From: Deltaproteobacteria bacterium
GTDB lineage: Bacteria > Myxococcota_A > UBA796 > UBA2385
Reading direction: 5' to 3'
Length of the DNA stretch: 32,209 nt
Assembly: GCA_016792625.1 (NCBI GenBank)
Contig: JAEUKK010000059.1
Coordinates: 1 to 32,209, forward strand
Shown here in pieces: positions 31,434 to 32,209 of the stretch (position 1 is the stretch's first letter; the number at the start of each line of letters is the position of its first letter). Both the position numbers and the translations under genes were made by a program. Below the pieces are notes generated by a model, which saw only the letters and a program-made list of their open reading frames with translations, did not search any database and had not been told where the DNA came from.

Positions 31434-32209
31434 CTATCCCTCTGACCTGCGCCCAGCGCGGGAGAGCGCGGCGAGGCCCCGCCCGAGCAGGGCCGGGCTC
31501 AGGCGCCGGGCGAGCCCGAGCATGTGCGCCTCGGCGAAGATCGGCACATAGGGCCGGCCCTCGACGATGGCGCGCACAATGGCGTCGGCGACGACCTCGG
31601 GCCGCCGCCCCGGCCGCCCCATCAGCCGGCCGACCGCGCCGCCGAGCGGGCGCTCGCGGGTGCCCGGGGCCAGCCGCCCATCCTCGAGGATGCGGGTCTG
31701 CACAAAACCTGGGCAGACGAGGTGCACCTGCACGCCGCTGCCGTCGAGCTCGGCCTGCAGGCTCTGGCTCAGCGCCACCACCCCTGCTTTGCTGACCGCG
31801 TAGGGCGCCATGCCCGGGATGCCCCAGAGGCCTGCGGCCGAGGCGAGGTTCACGATGTGGCCGCGGCCCGCCGCCCGCATCGCCGGGCCGAGGTGGTGCA
31901 CGTGATGAATGACCCCGTGCAGGTTCACGCCGAGCACCGCCCCCCAGTCGGCCAAGCTCGCGCCCAAGGCCGGCCCGGCGTGGGCGATGCCCGCGTTGTT
32001 CACGAGCACGTCCACCGGCCCGTCGGCGAGCAGGCGGGCGCAGAGCGCGCCCACGGCCGCCGCGTCGGCCACATCGCAGCGGTGCGCCTCGACCTGCACG
32101 CCGCGGGCCCGCAGGCGGGTCACCTGCTCGGCGAGGCGCTCGGGTCGCAGATCGCTGAGGATGACGCTGGCGCCGGCCTCTCCGAGCGCGGCGGCGGTCG
32201 CGGCCCCGA
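31434..32209 (-). CDS. Short-chain dehydrogenase/reductase (5' end off window)
   Basis: The frame is open to the right edge, so the start and part of the nucleotide-binding TGxxxGxG motif lie outside. Visible: GAATAAALGEAGASVILSDL (first Rossmann beta-alpha), the VLVNNAGIAHAGP segment, the catalytic Ser in HIVNLASAAG and the catalytic pair Tyr-x3-Lys in PYAVSKAG, then LVCPGFVQTRIL. It is a classical NAD(P)H-dependent SDR of about 265 residues; substrate unknown. A GTG at 32123 lies inside the fold and is not the start. It is probably co-transcribed with the carbamoyltransferase. Confidence 0.93.
   Translation of the reverse strand, partial: GAATAAALGEAGASVILSDLRPERLAEQVTRLRARGVQVEAHRCDVADAAAVGALCARLLADGPVDVLVNNAGIAHAGPALGASLADWGAVLGVNLHGVIHHVHHLGPAMRAAGRGHIVNLASAAGLWGIPGMAPYAVSKAGVVALSQSLQAELDGSGVQVHLVCPGFVQTRILEDGRLAPGTRERPLGGAVGRLMGRPGRRPEVVADAIVRAIVEGRPYVPIFAEAHMLGLARRLSPALLGRGLAALSRAGRRSEG

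Overview
The window is a very GC-rich (roughly 70-75%), gene-dense bacterial chromosome segment. Its Asp/Gly-rich lipoprotein linkers, GTG starts, ATGA/GTGA-coupled genes, a -24/-12 (sigma-54) type promoter candidate and an abundance of surface-modification enzymes suggest a Myxococcota/deltaproteobacterial-type organism. This is inference from gene style, not a taxonomic proof.

Region 1 (1-1581): the end of a gene running in from the left (an Rpn/PD-(D/E)XK-like C-terminus with a repetitive Gly-Glu-Ala-Arg tract), a 636-bp stretch holding only a decayed LysR C-terminus, then a possibly leaderless Rrf2/NsrR-type regulator.

Region 2 (1603-11056, all minus strand): a compact nine-gene denitrification operon. 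In transcription order it holds an uncharacterised polytopic membrane protein, nirK (copper nitrite reductase with a fused cytochrome c, lipoprotein), a NirV/SUMF1-like protein, a Sco-type copper chaperone, a small exported beta-rich protein, a NorC with a second haem domain, norB, norQ and norD. It carries both the NO-producing and the NO-consuming enzyme plus their copper and maturation helpers. A -24/-12 promoter candidate with several perfect palindromes upstream lies before the first gene. Behind that promoter region sits a same-strand gene fusing a Ric/YtfE-like di-iron hemerythrin domain to a metallo-beta-lactamase-like domain that seems to lack its metal motif. Nitrite would be reduced to NO and then N2O in the periplasm, with the Rrf2 protein and the di-iron protein as likely NO sensing and repair functions.

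Region 3 (12.9-14.4 kb, plus strand): a DUF2786 protein with an apparent CTG start, and an unrecognised Ala/Leu-rich protein.

Region 4 (14352-21139, minus): a probable operon of outer-membrane-type protein, Cys-rich lipoprotein, membrane-anchored sulfotransferase, large secreted multicopper oxidase and two LysR regulators.

Region 5 (21273-26342, minus): a TPR/SPINDLY-like GT41 glycosyltransferase overlapping a sulfatase-fold lipoprotein, and a B12-binding radical SAM enzyme. Region 6 (26472-29516, plus): a small spike/VgrG-tail-like protein, a zinc-ribbon methyltransferase and a GT-C/ArnT-like membrane glycosyltransferase. Region 7 (29669-32209, minus): a NodU-type carbamoyltransferase and a short-chain dehydrogenase cut by the right edge. 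Regions 5-7 look like envelope/glycan or small-molecule tailoring. Two intergenic gaps here (24721-24849 and 29542-29656) hold unusual trains of perfect hairpins with 3-nt loops.
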